Part shown: positions 5,574-5,752 of the stretch, in pieces
Position numbering within the stretch: the stretch's first letter is position 1
How the letters are laid out: every line of letters begins with the position of its first letter
Source of the DNA: Angelakisella sp.
GTDB lineage: Bacteria > Bacillota > Clostridia > Oscillospirales > Ruminococcaceae
DNA length: 5,752 nucleotides
Assembly (NCBI GenBank): GCA_022794295.1
Contig: JAAWEO010000139.1
Span: 1 to 5,752, forward strand
Reading direction: 5' to 3'
Notes under the pieces: model-generated
Database searches by the model: none
What the model saw: the letters and a program-made list of their open reading frames with translations, nothing else
What the model was told of the DNA's origin: nothing
Position numbers and translations under genes: made by a program

Positions 5574-5717
5574 GCCGCAAAGCGGCTCCCGCCGGAGGCA
5601 CCAAACCCGTTCCCACCCCCTGGCCCGCAGGCCATAGCCGCGAAGCGGCATTAGCCCGAAGGGCTCCGCTTTTTTCCGCAGAAAAAAGCACCTAATCCGG
5701 CCAACGAGCCTCCGGCC
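5574..5717. repeat. Array of short perfect hairpins in gene-free DNA
   Basis: At least five perfect inverted repeats lie within about 115 bases: GCCGC-AAA-GCGGC (5574-5586), TGGCC-CGCA-GGCCA (5621-5634), GCCGC-GAA-GCGGC (5637-5649), AGCCC-GAA-GGGCT (5653-5665), and a 9-bp stem of 5668-5676 with 5681-5689 whose arms are mostly T and A around a CGCA loop. A weaker CTCC/GGAG stem is at 5586-5597, and GGCC (5699-5702) can pair with GGCC (5714-5717). The core GCGAAGC at 5640-5646 is the heptamer known to form an unusually stable DNA mini-hairpin. On the - strand several loops become TTC, CTTCGG or TGCG, the latter two being stable RNA tetraloop contexts. No gene is visible from 5273 to the window end; 5718-5752 holds nothing I can identify. 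Confidence 0.7.
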
Positions 5718-5752
5718 GCGAAAGCCCGGACGCTGGTAAGCGGGAGCACAAA

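Overview
The window reads like a GC-rich, Gram-positive anaerobe of the Clostridia, most likely in or near the Oscillospiraceae. This is inferred from the strong GGAGG-type ribosome sites, sigma-A style promoters, a class A penicillin-binding protein of the clostridial type, an acetyl-CoA-type MetA and a small BofC-like (sporulation-associated) membrane protein. No database search was possible, so the taxonomy is an inference.

Layout, left to right. Bases 1-60 hold three consecutive perfect stem-loops. Bases 73-249 are bracketed by a perfect 8-bp closing stem and can fold into a long interrupted rod, so they are a candidate structured RNA whose family and strand I cannot settle. A charged, helix-rich protein of unknown function (317-1180, +) follows and ends at a clear intrinsic terminator. 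metA (1307-2230, +) has its own near-consensus promoter and a very short leader. It converges on a class A PBP gene (2306-4666, -), and the two share a bidirectional terminator. The PBP gene and a small BofC-like gene (4895-5272, +) diverge from a roughly 230-bp intergenic region. In that region the Shine-Dalgarno site of the BofC-like gene lies inside a perfect hairpin.

Bases 5273-5752 contain no convincing protein gene. They hold a consensus -10 promoter followed about 100 bases later by a 15-bp GC-rich hairpin (a candidate small RNA or the leader of a gene beyond the window), a C-tract whose complement matches the canonical G-quadruplex pattern, and a dense run of short perfect hairpins with GAA/AAA loops or CGCA tetraloops.

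Functionally the protein genes are separate transcription units, not one pathway: methionine synthesis (MetA), peptidoglycan polymerisation and cross-linking (PBP), and a small secreted or membrane-anchored protein possibly linked to sporulation. The least explained content is at the RNA and DNA-structure level: the 73-249 element, the hairpin over the BofC-like start, the 5385-5508 transcript candidate and the hairpin arrays at both ends.
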